Shown here: positions 1-8,361 of the stretch, piece after piece
How positions within the stretch are numbered: position 1 is the first letter of the stretch
How the letters are laid out: each line of letters starts with the position of its first letter
From: an uncultured Eubacteriales bacterium
Lineage (GTDB): Bacteria; Bacillota; Clostridia; Oscillospirales; Ruminococcaceae
Assembly (NCBI GenBank): GCA_900319075.1
Contig: ONMZ01000001.1
Location: forward strand, 307,126-371,125
DNA length: 64,000 nt
Direction of reading: 5' to 3'
Translations under genes and position numbers: made by a program
Notes under the pieces: model-generated
The model's database searches: none
The model's input: the letters and a program-made list of their open reading frames with translations, nothing else
Told to the model about the DNA's origin: nothing

Positions 1-13
1 TCTCCTATATATA

Positions 14-931
14 TTATTTCAAATACTGTATTGCCAAAGCAATCAATGACAAGCAACGATTAAAGAAATAATCATAATACCTATTATCAGTAATATTGAT
101 TTTATCAGTCTCGTGATGCCGTATGCGGTATTGATTTCCAATATCAGTTAACGCTTTAAATTCATCATCAAACAGTTTTTTATAATTAGGATTATTAATT
201 GACATTTCACTCACTATTTTTTCTATAGAATGCTTCTTATCTAGTGAGGTGTAGTATGTTTTTAACCTTTCAAAAGCATCCCATATCTTTTCTGCTGCAT
301 CTCTTGGGGCTTCCGGGTAATGACTTCTATGAAGATCAATTGCTTCACAAAGCAGTTTTTTTGTTTCATTTTCTTGAATAGTATTTATTGAGTTTTCTAC
401 TTCTTTAGTAATAGGACTATTCTGTATAATACGTTCAACCTGCTTTTTGTCAGTTAGTATATATAGAATCCCCATTAATTCAAAAATGTCATTTATTTCT
501 TTTTTAAAACTTAAAAATGCAGTGTTTAAGTTATTAAACACCAAATATGAGTGTTCGCATTCATTATCGTAATACTTTTCATAATTATTACAATATAATG
601 CAATAAATTCAATCAAGTCCAAAAGAGAATACTGATCGTAAGAATCATATTTTGTCTTTCTATCAAATACATTGTAACGTCTTGAAGGTGCTACTACACA
701 TCCTTCTTTTCTAAACAAGTTAGGTATTTCGTTTTCTAACGCTATATCAAAGATTTTTCTATCAAGAGACAAATTAGAATGACAATAGTTACAAGTATCA
801 GGGTATTTCCAAGCTAAATTATCATAGTACTTCTCACAGCAATTTAAAATCATGGCATACGCGTCCATTGAAATCTCATATGTAGTTTCTTTAGGGCCTC
901 TCATACCATGTCTCTGACTATATAATTCCAT
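14..931 (-). CDS. AbiJ/HEPN-type putative abortive-infection protein
   Basis: This 305-residue protein opens with YSQRHGMRGPKE, which resembles the start of the AbiJ N-terminal domain family (usual form FSERxGLxPxK). It ends in a HEPN-like helical region with RIRHHETD and a final YDYFFNRCLSLIALAIQYL helix. HEPN domains are typically RNases with an R-x(4-6)-H motif, so the RxxxH cluster here is the likely active or pseudo-active site. A CxxC pair (CNYCHS) near residue 47 may bind metal. The ATG is 3 bp from the hsdS stop, so the gene is the fourth of the restriction operon and its product probably acts as a second, abortive defence layer. The family assignment rests on motif resemblance only; the toxin role is inferred. 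Confidence 0.55.
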   Translation of the reverse strand: MELYSQRHGMRGPKETTYEISMDAYAMILNCCEKYYDNLAWKYPDTCNYCHSNLSLDRKIFDIALENEIPNLFRKEGCVVAPSRRYNVFDRKTKYDSYDQYSLLDLIEFIALYCNNYEKYYDNECEHSYLVFNNLNTAFLSFKKEINDIFELMGILYILTDKKQVERIIQNSPITKEVENSINTIQENETKKLLCEAIDLHRSHYPEAPRDAAEKIWDAFERLKTYYTSLDKKHSIEKIVSEMSINNPNYKKLFDDEFKALTDIGNQYRIRHHETDKINITDNRYYDYFFNRCLSLIALAIQYLK

Positions 932-933
932 TA

Positions 934-2055
934 TTATTTACCTTTCTCCACAGCCCCCTTAACAAGAATAGGGCAAAGGTCTTTTATCTGGGCTTTCAGG
1001 CGTTCATTGATGCTACGTCGGAGAGTATAAGCATAATAAATATCGACAATTGCTTTCTGCTCTGTTTTTGTAGGTACAGGCATTTCAATTTCATAAAATC
1101 TTGGCAAATCGAGGTTTGAACGAATACTTGAATCGCTCATAAACCAACCGAGCCTATCCATTTCCGAGCGTGAAAACCACATCTGAATAAATTCAGGAAC
1201 TATATCAACACTTTTGACCTGCAAAACAGAATAAGCTGGCGAAACAATCACAGGCTCATCTTTATCAAGTAAAGCGATTCTGATACATTCATCTCTGCCT
1301 GTCTGCATACCGCTATAAACAAACTGATTTTTACTAACAATCTTATAGTTATGAAGATCGGTACTGCTTGCAACAGACGGCATAAACTGCTTTGCTATAT
1401 TAACGCCTGATACCTCGGTGAATGTATTATCACTGTTACGAACATCAACTTCTTCGAGCAACTCGCCAACAGACCGTTTTGGTGACGAATGCTTGAATTT
1501 ATCAAGCAACGCATCAAATGAGAGCTTCAAATCCTCCAACCCACGCTCATAGCACCGCTGATTAGCGAGCATAGAGTTATAAATATCCACATACTTCTGC
1601 TGAACGGAGAGAGGTGGGAGAGTCATGTCAACGTCGCATATATCTTCCCAGTTATAGAATTCTGTTGAACTGCCCCAAGAGTTGGTAATTACAAATCTGT
1701 CAAACTCAAGACGGCTAAAGTACATATATAACCATTCTGGAACAATGAACTTTCTGCCGTAATCACTTATTCTGAATACGACATAATCTTCTGTGCATAT
1801 AATAGGTTTTCCAGTATCATTAAATGCAATACTAAATTTACTGCCATTTCGAGAGGTTCTATGATTGAATACAAATTCTTCCGGAGATACTATTTGAAAT
1901 TTGCTTAAATCGCGGGTAGTTAAATCAGCTTTGGTAGGCATCATCTGTTTAGAAGTATTTACACCACGAACATCATTGATGCCATATTTCAGGTCGCTAT
2001 TCCGGACATCTCTTAACTCAATAAAACTGCCAAGTTTGCTTTTAGTCAATGCCAT
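934..2055 (-). CDS. hsdS: Type I restriction-modification specificity subunit HsdS
   Basis: Sequence-recognition subunit of a type I restriction-modification complex, about 373 residues. It has two target-recognition halves. Each opens with a near-identical block (RDVRNSD...GVNTSKQMMP near residue 13 and VDVRNSD...GVNIAKQFMP near residue 210), followed by a helical spacer containing LPPLSVQQKYVDIY in the first half and VPTKTEQKAIVDIY in the second. This internal repeat is the family hallmark. The ATG at 2055 is chosen because AGGGGG lies 7 nt upstream and it overlaps the hsdM stop by 14 bp; a longer frame to 2121 would run inside hsdM. The two halves share their opening block but diverge after it, so the two half-sites recognised probably differ. 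The recognition sequence cannot be read from the protein. Confidence 0.9.
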   Translation of the reverse strand: MALTKSKLGSFIELRDVRNSDLKYGINDVRGVNTSKQMMPTKADLTTRDLSKFQIVSPEEFVFNHRTSRNGSKFSIAFNDTGKPIICTEDYVVFRISDYGRKFIVPEWLYMYFSRLEFDRFVITNSWGSSTEFYNWEDICDVDMTLPPLSVQQKYVDIYNSMLANQRCYERGLEDLKLSFDALLDKFKHSSPKRSVGELLEEVDVRNSDNTFTEVSGVNIAKQFMPSVASSTDLHNYKIVSKNQFVYSGMQTGRDECIRIALLDKDEPVIVSPAYSVLQVKSVDIVPEFIQMWFSRSEMDRLGWFMSDSSIRSNLDLPRFYEIEMPVPTKTEQKAIVDIYYAYTLRRSINERLKAQIKDLCPILVKGAVEKGK

Positions 2056-3685
2056 AACCAATCCCCCTGAAAGCATTTTGGAGCATTGTCTGCGACTGTT
2101 TCTCCATCGAGATAATGTCACGCATCTCAGCCTGAATACGAGCCATTTCGGTTTCGTAGTCTATCTCTAAGTCATGGTCTATGAACTCAATGTACTTACT
2201 CGGTGCGAGAGAATAGCCTTTCGATTCGATAGTAGGAACTTTAGCCTGCCTTTCTTCTTCTGTAAGGTCACTATCATAGAGCTTTACCGAACGGCAGAAC
2301 TCAGGCACATCGGAATACAGACTTGTATCAGTACTCTGCCAATTGCTGTAAACTTCCTTTATCTTTGCTATCTGTGCATCATCGAAAACAGTCTTTTTCT
2401 TTCTTTTTCCTTTATCTATAACAATTTCTTCGATATTTTCGTCCCAACGGCGCAAGTCCATAAACATCACTTCATGAGTACGGTCACGAAGCTGCCTGCC
2501 GTTCACCGTTCCTGCCTTCTTATTCATATTCACTATCCACAACGTTACTGAAATATCAGTCGAATAGAACATATTTCGAGGCAAAACAATGATTGCTTCA
2601 ACACGGTCACGCTCCAATATCTCCTTACGGAGCGTACCCTCGGCATCACCTGCATTCAAAGCACCATTGGCAAGCAAGAAGCCTGCAACACCGTGATTGA
2701 CATCGAGTTTAGAAAGCATATGAAGTATCCACGCAAAGTTAGCATTAGCCACAGGCGGCATAACAGAATAACCGGCTCTCATAAAACGAGGATCGTCTGT
2801 CAAAGCATCTTCTGCCCTCCAGCCTTTGAGGTTAAAAGGCGGATTCGCCATTATGTAGTCAACAGTCTTGTCCTTGTGCAGGTCATTTGTGAATGTTGAA
2901 GCGTTAGTATCACCGAGGTTATGGGCGATTCCACGAATAGCGAGATTCATTTTACACAACCGCCATGTATCAGGATTGCTTTCCTGACCGATGATGGATA
3001 CTTTCTGCCTATTACCCTTATGACGGTCTACAAATTTTAGCGACTGAACAAACATACCTCCCGAACCACAGCAAGGGTCATATACCACACCGCTGTACGG
3101 TTCTATCATCTCGGCTATCAGCTTTACCACACAGGCAGGTGTATAGAATTCACCGTCCTCCTTAGTACCCGAAGCAGCGTACACTTGCAGGAAGTATTCA
3201 TAAACTCTGCCGATAAGGTCTTCTTCCTGAAAGCGCTCCTCGCTTATCTGATTAACATTGTCTATAAGGTCTTTTATCTTTGACTTATCTGCACCGAGCG
3301 TAGCAAAGAGGTTCAACGGCAGCGCTCCTTTTAGCGGCGGGTTGCTGTCCTCAATGTCAGCCATAGCCTGATCTATGATAACTGCAATATCGTTAGCCGA
3401 AGCGTTCTTGACGATATAAGACCAACGGGCAGTTTCCTTCAGATAAAACACATTCACCGCATTGTAGAACGATACTTTTTCAAGAAATGCAGGTATATCA
3501 CCGTACTGCTCGATAAGCTCAGCACGGCGCTTTTCAAACTTATCTCCTGCAAATTTCAGAAATACCAAACCGATAACAGCATCTCTGTTCTTCTCCGTAC
3601 TGCCTATGCCACGCAGAGCGACACGGCAGTTCCACAGTACAGTTTCAAGGGAAACCTGAGCTTCTTTTTTCGCAGCTTTTGCCAT
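2042..3685 (-). CDS. hsdM: Type I restriction-modification DNA methyltransferase HsdM
   Basis: Adenine-N6 methyltransferase subunit of a type I system, 547 residues, the usual size. The N-terminal helical domain (LWNCRVALRGIGSTEKNRDAV) comes first. The AdoMet-binding motif DPCCGSGGMF follows near residue 205, and the catalytic motif ANPPFNLKGW near residue 280 (the NPPF class of m6A enzymes). AAGGA lies 9 nt before the ATG. The gene sits 24 bp after the upstream 480-residue gene and overlaps hsdS, so the three are almost certainly co-transcribed. No HsdR motor/nuclease gene is seen in the window; it may lie beyond position 1. Confidence 0.95.
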   Translation of the reverse strand: MAKAAKKEAQVSLETVLWNCRVALRGIGSTEKNRDAVIGLVFLKFAGDKFEKRRAELIEQYGDIPAFLEKVSFYNAVNVFYLKETARWSYIVKNASANDIAVIIDQAMADIEDSNPPLKGALPLNLFATLGADKSKIKDLIDNVNQISEERFQEEDLIGRVYEYFLQVYAASGTKEDGEFYTPACVVKLIAEMIEPYSGVVYDPCCGSGGMFVQSLKFVDRHKGNRQKVSIIGQESNPDTWRLCKMNLAIRGIAHNLGDTNASTFTNDLHKDKTVDYIMANPPFNLKGWRAEDALTDDPRFMRAGYSVMPPVANANFAWILHMLSKLDVNHGVAGFLLANGALNAGDAEGTLRKEILERDRVEAIIVLPRNMFYSTDISVTLWIVNMNKKAGTVNGRQLRDRTHEVMFMDLRRWDENIEEIVIDKGKRKKKTVFDDAQIAKIKEVYSNWQSTDTSLYSDVPEFCRSVKLYDSDLTEEERQAKVPTIESKGYSLAPSKYIEFIDHDLEIDYETEMARIQAEMRDIISMEKQSQTMLQNAFRGIGYGID

Positions 3686-3709
3686 TTAATAAATCCTTCT
3701 TTCAGTTAA

Positions 3710-5143
3710 TTAATCATCAGCAGTGCTATTAGATTCATCCTGTCCTTGAATCTTTTCAAACTCTTTATAAATACCATATTCTCGAATATATTCATTACGT
3801 TTAATACCATGTTTGCGAAACAACAGTGATAGATCTCTACCCTTATTTGAGTGTGAAATCTCTAATTGGATTTTATCCTCAATTATTTCATTAAACTTCA
3901 TTTTGTTATTCTTAAACAGATACAATAGTTCTTCAAGCTCATCAATTGAAACTAACCAATAGTAGCCATCGTTTTCAATGTATATTTCTTTATTAAATAG
4001 TTCATCCAAAATCTCAGGGTTAAAATAATCATCATACGAAAGTATTATTTTTATTGGATGATTTAAACCATATGCCATCTCTGTAGAATGAAGCTGTTCT
4101 ATCGCTTCTCTCCAGCATTTAAACATCTGCTTTTTTATTGCTAATACATCTGTCTCATTCTGTTTTATGCTTATCATTGGAAGAGTAGATTTTTGCTCAA
4201 TGATCAGCACATACACGCCAAGCGTTATTTTCCAGTCGGCACGTTTTTCTGTGTTTTCATCTATTCTTTCTATAACTTCTTTTTCCAAAGTATTATTAAA
4301 TACCTCTTCAGCATATAGCTCAAAATACTTTCCGAACGCATTAATAAATCTTTGACTACCACTAGCACAATACTTATCCCTAATCACCCAGTAATTCGAA
4401 TCAATTAGTTTGTTCAAAAGCAAGAATGGGTTTGATAAATAGTATGTATTCTCTATATTAATAATTGGTTTTGTATAGAATATCTGTCTTTTTAGATTGC
4501 TATCAATTATATCCTTGAAACTACAAGAAATCCTATTCATAACGCTCAAAACCATTTCATTTGGCACCGAAAGATAAGCTGCTATTTCATTTAAAATGCT
4601 ATAAGTGATTGTATTAGATGGCGTTGTATAATAGCATAAAAACATACTTAGTATTTTGGAATAGGTCGTTGTATCCATACCGGTTTCTTCATAGAACTCT
4701 TTGCAAAAATCAATTCCGTCATCTATTCTTGCAGATACATTCTCCAAGATGTACTTTTCTCTCGAAAACTTACCCTTAACATCAGATTCTTGAAACATTA
4801 TTTGCTCGCCTAAACTACCAAAGATATGTAATGCTATAGTTTTTTTATCATGTGACAATCTACATTGATAGTTATGAAACAACCGTAATAATTCTAAGAA
4901 TTCTCCGTAATTAATTCTAACTTTACTTGAACCAGAATACTTAACCACAGCATATAATAAATCTATCAACATTGTTTGTGGAATTAACAAGCTATGATAA
5001 TTATTAATCATCACATCTGTAAAAAAACGATTAGTATTACCACGAAATATTTTAATTGCAAGCTTGCTTATTCTATCAATGATTGATTCAGTTGAATAAC
5101 GTTTGGAAAGAACAATATAATCTTCCGGTTTTTTTGCTTTCAT
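3710..5143 (-). CDS. PD-(D/E)XK-like protein of the restriction operon, unknown
   Basis: First gene of the defence operon, about 477 residues, not recognised as a named family. The C-terminal half has YFELYAEEVF near residue 270, then RADWKITLGVYVLIIEQKS near 300-320. The order Glu ... Asp-x(n)-Glu-x-Lys flanked by hydrophobic strands is what a PD-(D/E)XK nuclease core looks like, so a DNA-cutting role is plausible but unproven. The N-terminal half is helical and shows no motif. No helicase motifs are present, so this is not HsdR. The ATG at 5143 is preferred: GGAG lies 8 nt upstream, whereas a GTG at 5152 overlaps that site. It is served by the promoter at 5215-5243. Confidence 0.5.
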   Translation of the reverse strand: MKAKKPEDYIVLSKRYSTESIIDRISKLAIKIFRGNTNRFFTDVMINNYHSLLIPQTMLIDLLYAVVKYSGSSKVRINYGEFLELLRLFHNYQCRLSHDKKTIALHIFGSLGEQIMFQESDVKGKFSREKYILENVSARIDDGIDFCKEFYEETGMDTTTYSKILSMFLCYYTTPSNTITYSILNEIAAYLSVPNEMVLSVMNRISCSFKDIIDSNLKRQIFYTKPIINIENTYYLSNPFLLLNKLIDSNYWVIRDKYCASGSQRFINAFGKYFELYAEEVFNNTLEKEVIERIDENTEKRADWKITLGVYVLIIEQKSTLPMISIKQNETDVLAIKKQMFKCWREAIEQLHSTEMAYGLNHPIKIILSYDDYFNPEILDELFNKEIYIENDGYYWLVSIDELEELLYLFKNNKMKFNEIIEDKIQLEISHSNKGRDLSLLFRKHGIKRNEYIREYGIYKEFEKIQGQDESNSTADD

Positions 5144-5214
5144 TTCAAACACTCCACATTATTCCAACGGATTAGCTTGATATCTATTATTATAACCAGT
5201 TCTATTTAGTTATT

Positions 5215-5243
5215 ATTATACCACACATTTACGGATAAATCAA
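5215..5243 (-). promoter_or_regulatory. Sigma-A-type promoter of the restriction operon
   Basis: Read on the minus strand: -35 TTGATT (5243-5238), exactly 17 bp, then an extended -10 TGGTATAAT with TATAAT at 5220-5215. It lies about 70 bp upstream of the first gene of the defence operon and faces it. Confidence 0.85.
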
Positions 5244-5632
5244 CATATTTTGTGCAAAATTGCCTAAATCTGTACTAGTCCATAATGCATTATACCATAA
5301 TTGTTATTGATTGTGGGGAAATAATTTGGACAGTTAAAAAATTAACGGTATTGCTGAACGTGAAATTAAATTCAATATCCTTTCAGCTTGTATTATTATA
5401 TTCAATTTACACATTTCACAAGAAAAAAAGGAAATCATCCATCAGATAATTTCCTTTTATTTGATATATATTATTTATTTATAATTTTGATACAATTATA
5501 TAATCAAGTCTTCCTTAGTGTTTTTTAGTTTTCAAAATAAAGTTCATCATTTTGAATAAACTATTAAAATTGGATTTTTAGTTTACCTCTTGATAAAGTT
5601 CATTTTTAGAAGAAATTCTTCAAAAAAATTTT
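5244..5632. other. AT-rich intergenic stretch, no gene seen
   Basis: Between the recD2 stop and the restriction operon promoter. It holds the terminator at 5423-5458. Short open frames on the plus strand (for example around 5340-5510) have no start signals or recognisable motifs and are taken as noise or decayed sequence. Confidence 0.6.
5423..5458 (-). terminator. Intrinsic terminator downstream of recD2
   Basis: A 10-bp stem (AAAAGGAAAT at 5426-5435 with ATTTCCTTTT at 5449-5458) with a 13-nt loop. On the minus strand it is followed by a run of seven T's. It lies about 175 bp past the recD2 stop and insulates the defence operon from the upstream unit. The stem is A/T-rich, so efficiency may be modest. 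Confidence 0.6.
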
Positions 5633-7891
5633 TTACTTACACGACGTTCCAAAGTCATCATCCTCCGCCACGTTTTCCATGAGCATATTTTTAAGTGCGG
5701 TATAACGCAGGTTTCTCCTGTCGTTAGCTATCATATAATCCACACGTTTGCTTGAACCTACGATTATCATTAGTTTTTTTGCTCTTGTGACTGCTGTATA
5801 CAGAAGGTTGCGATAATAAAGCCGGTCATAGCCTCCGAAAACTGTCATTACCACCGCTTCAAACTCACTTCCCTGACTTTTATGCACCGTTATAGCATAG
5901 GCAAGTTCCAGATTATCAAGCATCGGCAGATTATACACCGCAACTCTGCCTTCAAAATCTATAACGGCAGTTTTCAGTATGCTGTTAACGCTTTGTATGA
6001 TACCTATATCCCCGTTAAAGATGCCTGCTCCTTTTTCAAAATTCTCATCGTCGATTTGTTTTTTCCAGGGTATTTCGTAGTCGTTTTTGGTCTGCATTAC
6101 CTTATCTCCCGCACGATATGTATATACGGGAGTTTTTATTTCACTTTTTCCTGCCGTTTTCGGGTTAAGCTCACGCTGCAGTATCTTGTTGAGTTCAACA
6201 GTCCCCGAAGGACCCTGGCGGGTGGGAGAAATGACCTGTATATCAGTCATTGGCGAGAGCCCGTAGGCATCCGGCAGTCTTTTTTTACAAAGGGACACCA
6301 CAAGTTCCTGCAAGGCGGGATATTCAAGCCTTTGAAAGAAGAAAAAATCTTTGTCCTTAACGGTATAGTCCACAGGCTGACCGTTGACGATCCTATGGGC
6401 ATTCATTACTATATCGGAGCTGCGGGACTGGCGGAATATCTCTTTAAGCTTTACAACGGAAAGGGCTCCGCTGTCGATAATATCCTTCAGAACGTTGCCT
6501 GCACCGACGGACGGAAGCTGGTCGCTGTCGCCTACCAGAACCAGCTTGCAGGTAACGCTAACAGCACGCAGCACAGCCTCAAACAACAGAGAATCTACCA
6601 TAGACATTTCGTCGATTATCAAAGCATCACAGTCAAGAAGGTCATTTTCGTCGTGTTTGAAACGCAGGGTATCACCTGAGGTATACTCAACCTCCAGCAG
6701 TCTGTGGATAGTTTTTGCCTCATACCCCGTAAGGTCAGAGATACGCTTGGCGGCTCTGCCGGTGGGGGCACAGATCATAACGTTCAATCCTTGCTGCTGA
6801 TAAAGGGATATTATTGCATTAAGCGTGGTGGTCTTTCCGGTGCCTGGGCCTCCTGTAAGCACAAGAAATCCTTTTGAAAGGGCAAGATTTATCGCTTTGC
6901 GCTGTATCGACTCGTATTTGATATTGTTATTTTCCTCCTCAAGGTCTATAACTGCGGAGAAATCAATTTTATTATCATATGTAAGCTGACGCATAACGCA
7001 CAGTCTTCTGGCGATGTAGTCCTCTGCTTTATAGTACTCACGGAGCATTATAAAGGGACGGTCTTTTTTATAATACTTAAAGAGATTCTCATCATCAAGC
7101 TCCTGCTCAAGCACATCACTGAACTGTTGTTCGGTCACTCCCAAAAATCCTACGGCAAGCTTAGTGAGCCTGTCAAGGGGCAGACAGGTATGCCCGGAGG
7201 CTGCGTTTTCCCCAAGGACAAACTCTATCCCTGCTTTTATCCTGTATCTGCTGTCATGGGGCATCTGCATTTCGGCTGCCATTTCATCAGCCTTGGCAAA
7301 GGGCAGATCCACCCCGTATGAGCACAGAAGGTAGAGGTTTTTCTTTATCATATCAAGCACAGGGTCTCCCCAGCGTTTCCACGCCTTCACGCCATAGGAA
7401 ACCGCAACGCCCATACGGCTCAGATAGCTCATAAGAGAGCGCACCGCAAAGGTCGAGCGAAAATCATCGGATATTTTTTTAGCTTTACGCTTAGTTATGC
7501 CGTCAATGACAGTAAGCTTTTCAGGCTCATTCTCAATAACCTCTAAGGTATTTTCTCCGAACTCTTTAACAAGCTTTTTGGCTATAACGGGTCCTATCCC
7601 AGATATAGCTCCGCTGGAAAGATATTTAAGTATGGAATCGGAGCTTTTGGGCAGGGTCCGTTCAAACATTACGGTTTTGAACTGTTCGCCGTATTTTGCA
7701 TGGTCGGTAAACTCACCTGTCAGAGTAAGCTCCTCCCCCTCTTCAACGTCCCCCAGCTCGCCCACCACGGTGACAAGGTCGTTGCCGCTGTTGAGCATGA
7801 AAACGCAAAAGCCCGTTTCTTCGCTTTTAAACACTATGCTGTCTACTTCGCCTGTTATGGTTTCATAATCATGCTGTTTCTCACGAGCCAT
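5633..7891 (-). CDS. recD2: RecD2-type ATP-dependent DNA helicase (superfamily 1)
   Basis: A 752-residue helicase matching the RecD2 (RecD-like, RecBC-independent) layout. An N-terminal OB-like/HhH region (SGAISGIGPVIAKKLVKEFG near residues 92-112) leads into two RecA-like folds. Walker A is GGPGTGKTTT near residue 347, Walker B IIDEMSMVD near 423, and the C-terminal motif VHKSQGSEFEAVVMTVF near 670, with TAVTRAKKLMIIVG close to the end. RecD2 enzymes are 5'-3' helicases that act in mismatch and double-strand break repair. The gene is the last of a minus-strand series after pnp and the small membrane protein. No RecB or RecC is nearby, which agrees with the stand-alone RecD2 class. Confidence 0.93.
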   Translation of the reverse strand: MAREKQHDYETITGEVDSIVFKSEETGFCVFMLNSGNDLVTVVGELGDVEEGEELTLTGEFTDHAKYGEQFKTVMFERTLPKSSDSILKYLSSGAISGIGPVIAKKLVKEFGENTLEVIENEPEKLTVIDGITKRKAKKISDDFRSTFAVRSLMSYLSRMGVAVSYGVKAWKRWGDPVLDMIKKNLYLLCSYGVDLPFAKADEMAAEMQMPHDSRYRIKAGIEFVLGENAASGHTCLPLDRLTKLAVGFLGVTEQQFSDVLEQELDDENLFKYYKKDRPFIMLREYYKAEDYIARRLCVMRQLTYDNKIDFSAVIDLEEENNNIKYESIQRKAINLALSKGFLVLTGGPGTGKTTTLNAIISLYQQQGLNVMICAPTGRAAKRISDLTGYEAKTIHRLLEVEYTSGDTLRFKHDENDLLDCDALIIDEMSMVDSLLFEAVLRAVSVTCKLVLVGDSDQLPSVGAGNVLKDIIDSGALSVVKLKEIFRQSRSSDIVMNAHRIVNGQPVDYTVKDKDFFFFQRLEYPALQELVVSLCKKRLPDAYGLSPMTDIQVISPTRQGPSGTVELNKILQRELNPKTAGKSEIKTPVYTYRAGDKVMQTKNDYEIPWKKQIDDENFEKGAGIFNGDIGIIQSVNSILKTAVIDFEGRVAVYNLPMLDNLELAYAITVHKSQGSEFEAVVMTVFGGYDRLYYRNLLYTAVTRAKKLMIIVGSSKRVDYMIANDRRNLRYTALKNMLMENVAEDDDFGTSCK

Positions 7892-7911
7892 AGCCTCTCA
7901 CGCTCCTTTCC

Positions 7912-8238
7912 TTACTTTTTCAGATATTCCTCTAATTGTTCAAAATACACGCAATGTACAATGCTGTACTTTTCAGCCAGCTGCACAGCAGTTATTTCTT
8001 CCGGACTTCCTTTGCGGGTAAGTATAATTATGTCCCTTGCTCTGTCAGAGCTTGAAAAGACTTCCTCCCAATAGGCGCTTTTCACCGTCATTTCCAGTCC
8101 CTCGGTCTGCTCAGTGCAGGGTACAAGGATAAAGCTTTTTGTCTTTCCTCTGCGCTTATCGACCCTTAATGCTTTCATACAAAATGAAATGATTATTACC
8201 GATGCAATGCCGACTGTAATTATAACGCTAAAGATCAT
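7912..8238 (-). CDS. Small single-pass membrane protein, unknown
   Basis: About 108 residues. An N-terminal membrane segment (FSVIITVGIASVIIISFCMKAL) is followed by a basic stretch (RVDKRRGKTK) and a soluble alpha/beta-looking domain with SFILVPCTEQTEGLEMTVKS. The basic residues after the segment suggest that the domain is cytoplasmic. I do not recognise the family. The ATG at 8238 is chosen because GGGGTGG precedes it by 5 nt, and because longer frames to 8331 would start inside the pnp terminator hairpin. It lies 20 bp before recD2 and may share its transcript. Confidence 0.6.
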   Translation of the reverse strand: MIFSVIITVGIASVIIISFCMKALRVDKRRGKTKSFILVPCTEQTEGLEMTVKSAYWEEVFSSSDRARDIIILTRKGSPEEITAVQLAEKYSIVHCVYFEQLEEYLKK

Positions 8239-8318
8239 GTACCCACCCCGTTTTCGGCAAACAGACAAAGGTCTGTTTTTTTCATAATATGCTGCCGGAT
8301 CACTAAGGGTGAACAAAC

Positions 8319-8342
8319 AAGCGGACAGCATAAACTGTCCGC
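8319..8342 (-). terminator. Hairpin downstream of pnp
   Basis: An 8-bp G/C-rich perfect stem (GCGGACAG at 8321-8328 with CTGTCCGC at 8335-8342) with a 6-nt loop. On the minus strand it is followed by TTGTTTGTT. It starts 20 nt after the pnp stop, so it is a likely terminator or 3'-end stabiliser, though the T-tract is interrupted. Confidence 0.65.
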
Positions 8343-8361
8343 CTTTGGTTCTATTTAAAGA

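Noticed and set aside
2042-2121. A longer HsdS start at 2121
   Set aside because: It lies inside hsdM with no ribosome site; AGGGGG before the ATG at 2055 is far better.
1-5152. An HsdR restriction subunit in the window
   Set aside because: No DEAD-box helicase motifs are found in any of the four genes; the PD-(D/E)XK-like protein is too short and lacks a motor.
5340-5510. A small gene between recD2 and the restriction operon
   Set aside because: The frame has no ribosome site, spans a terminator hairpin, and its composition is that of plain A/T-rich sequence.
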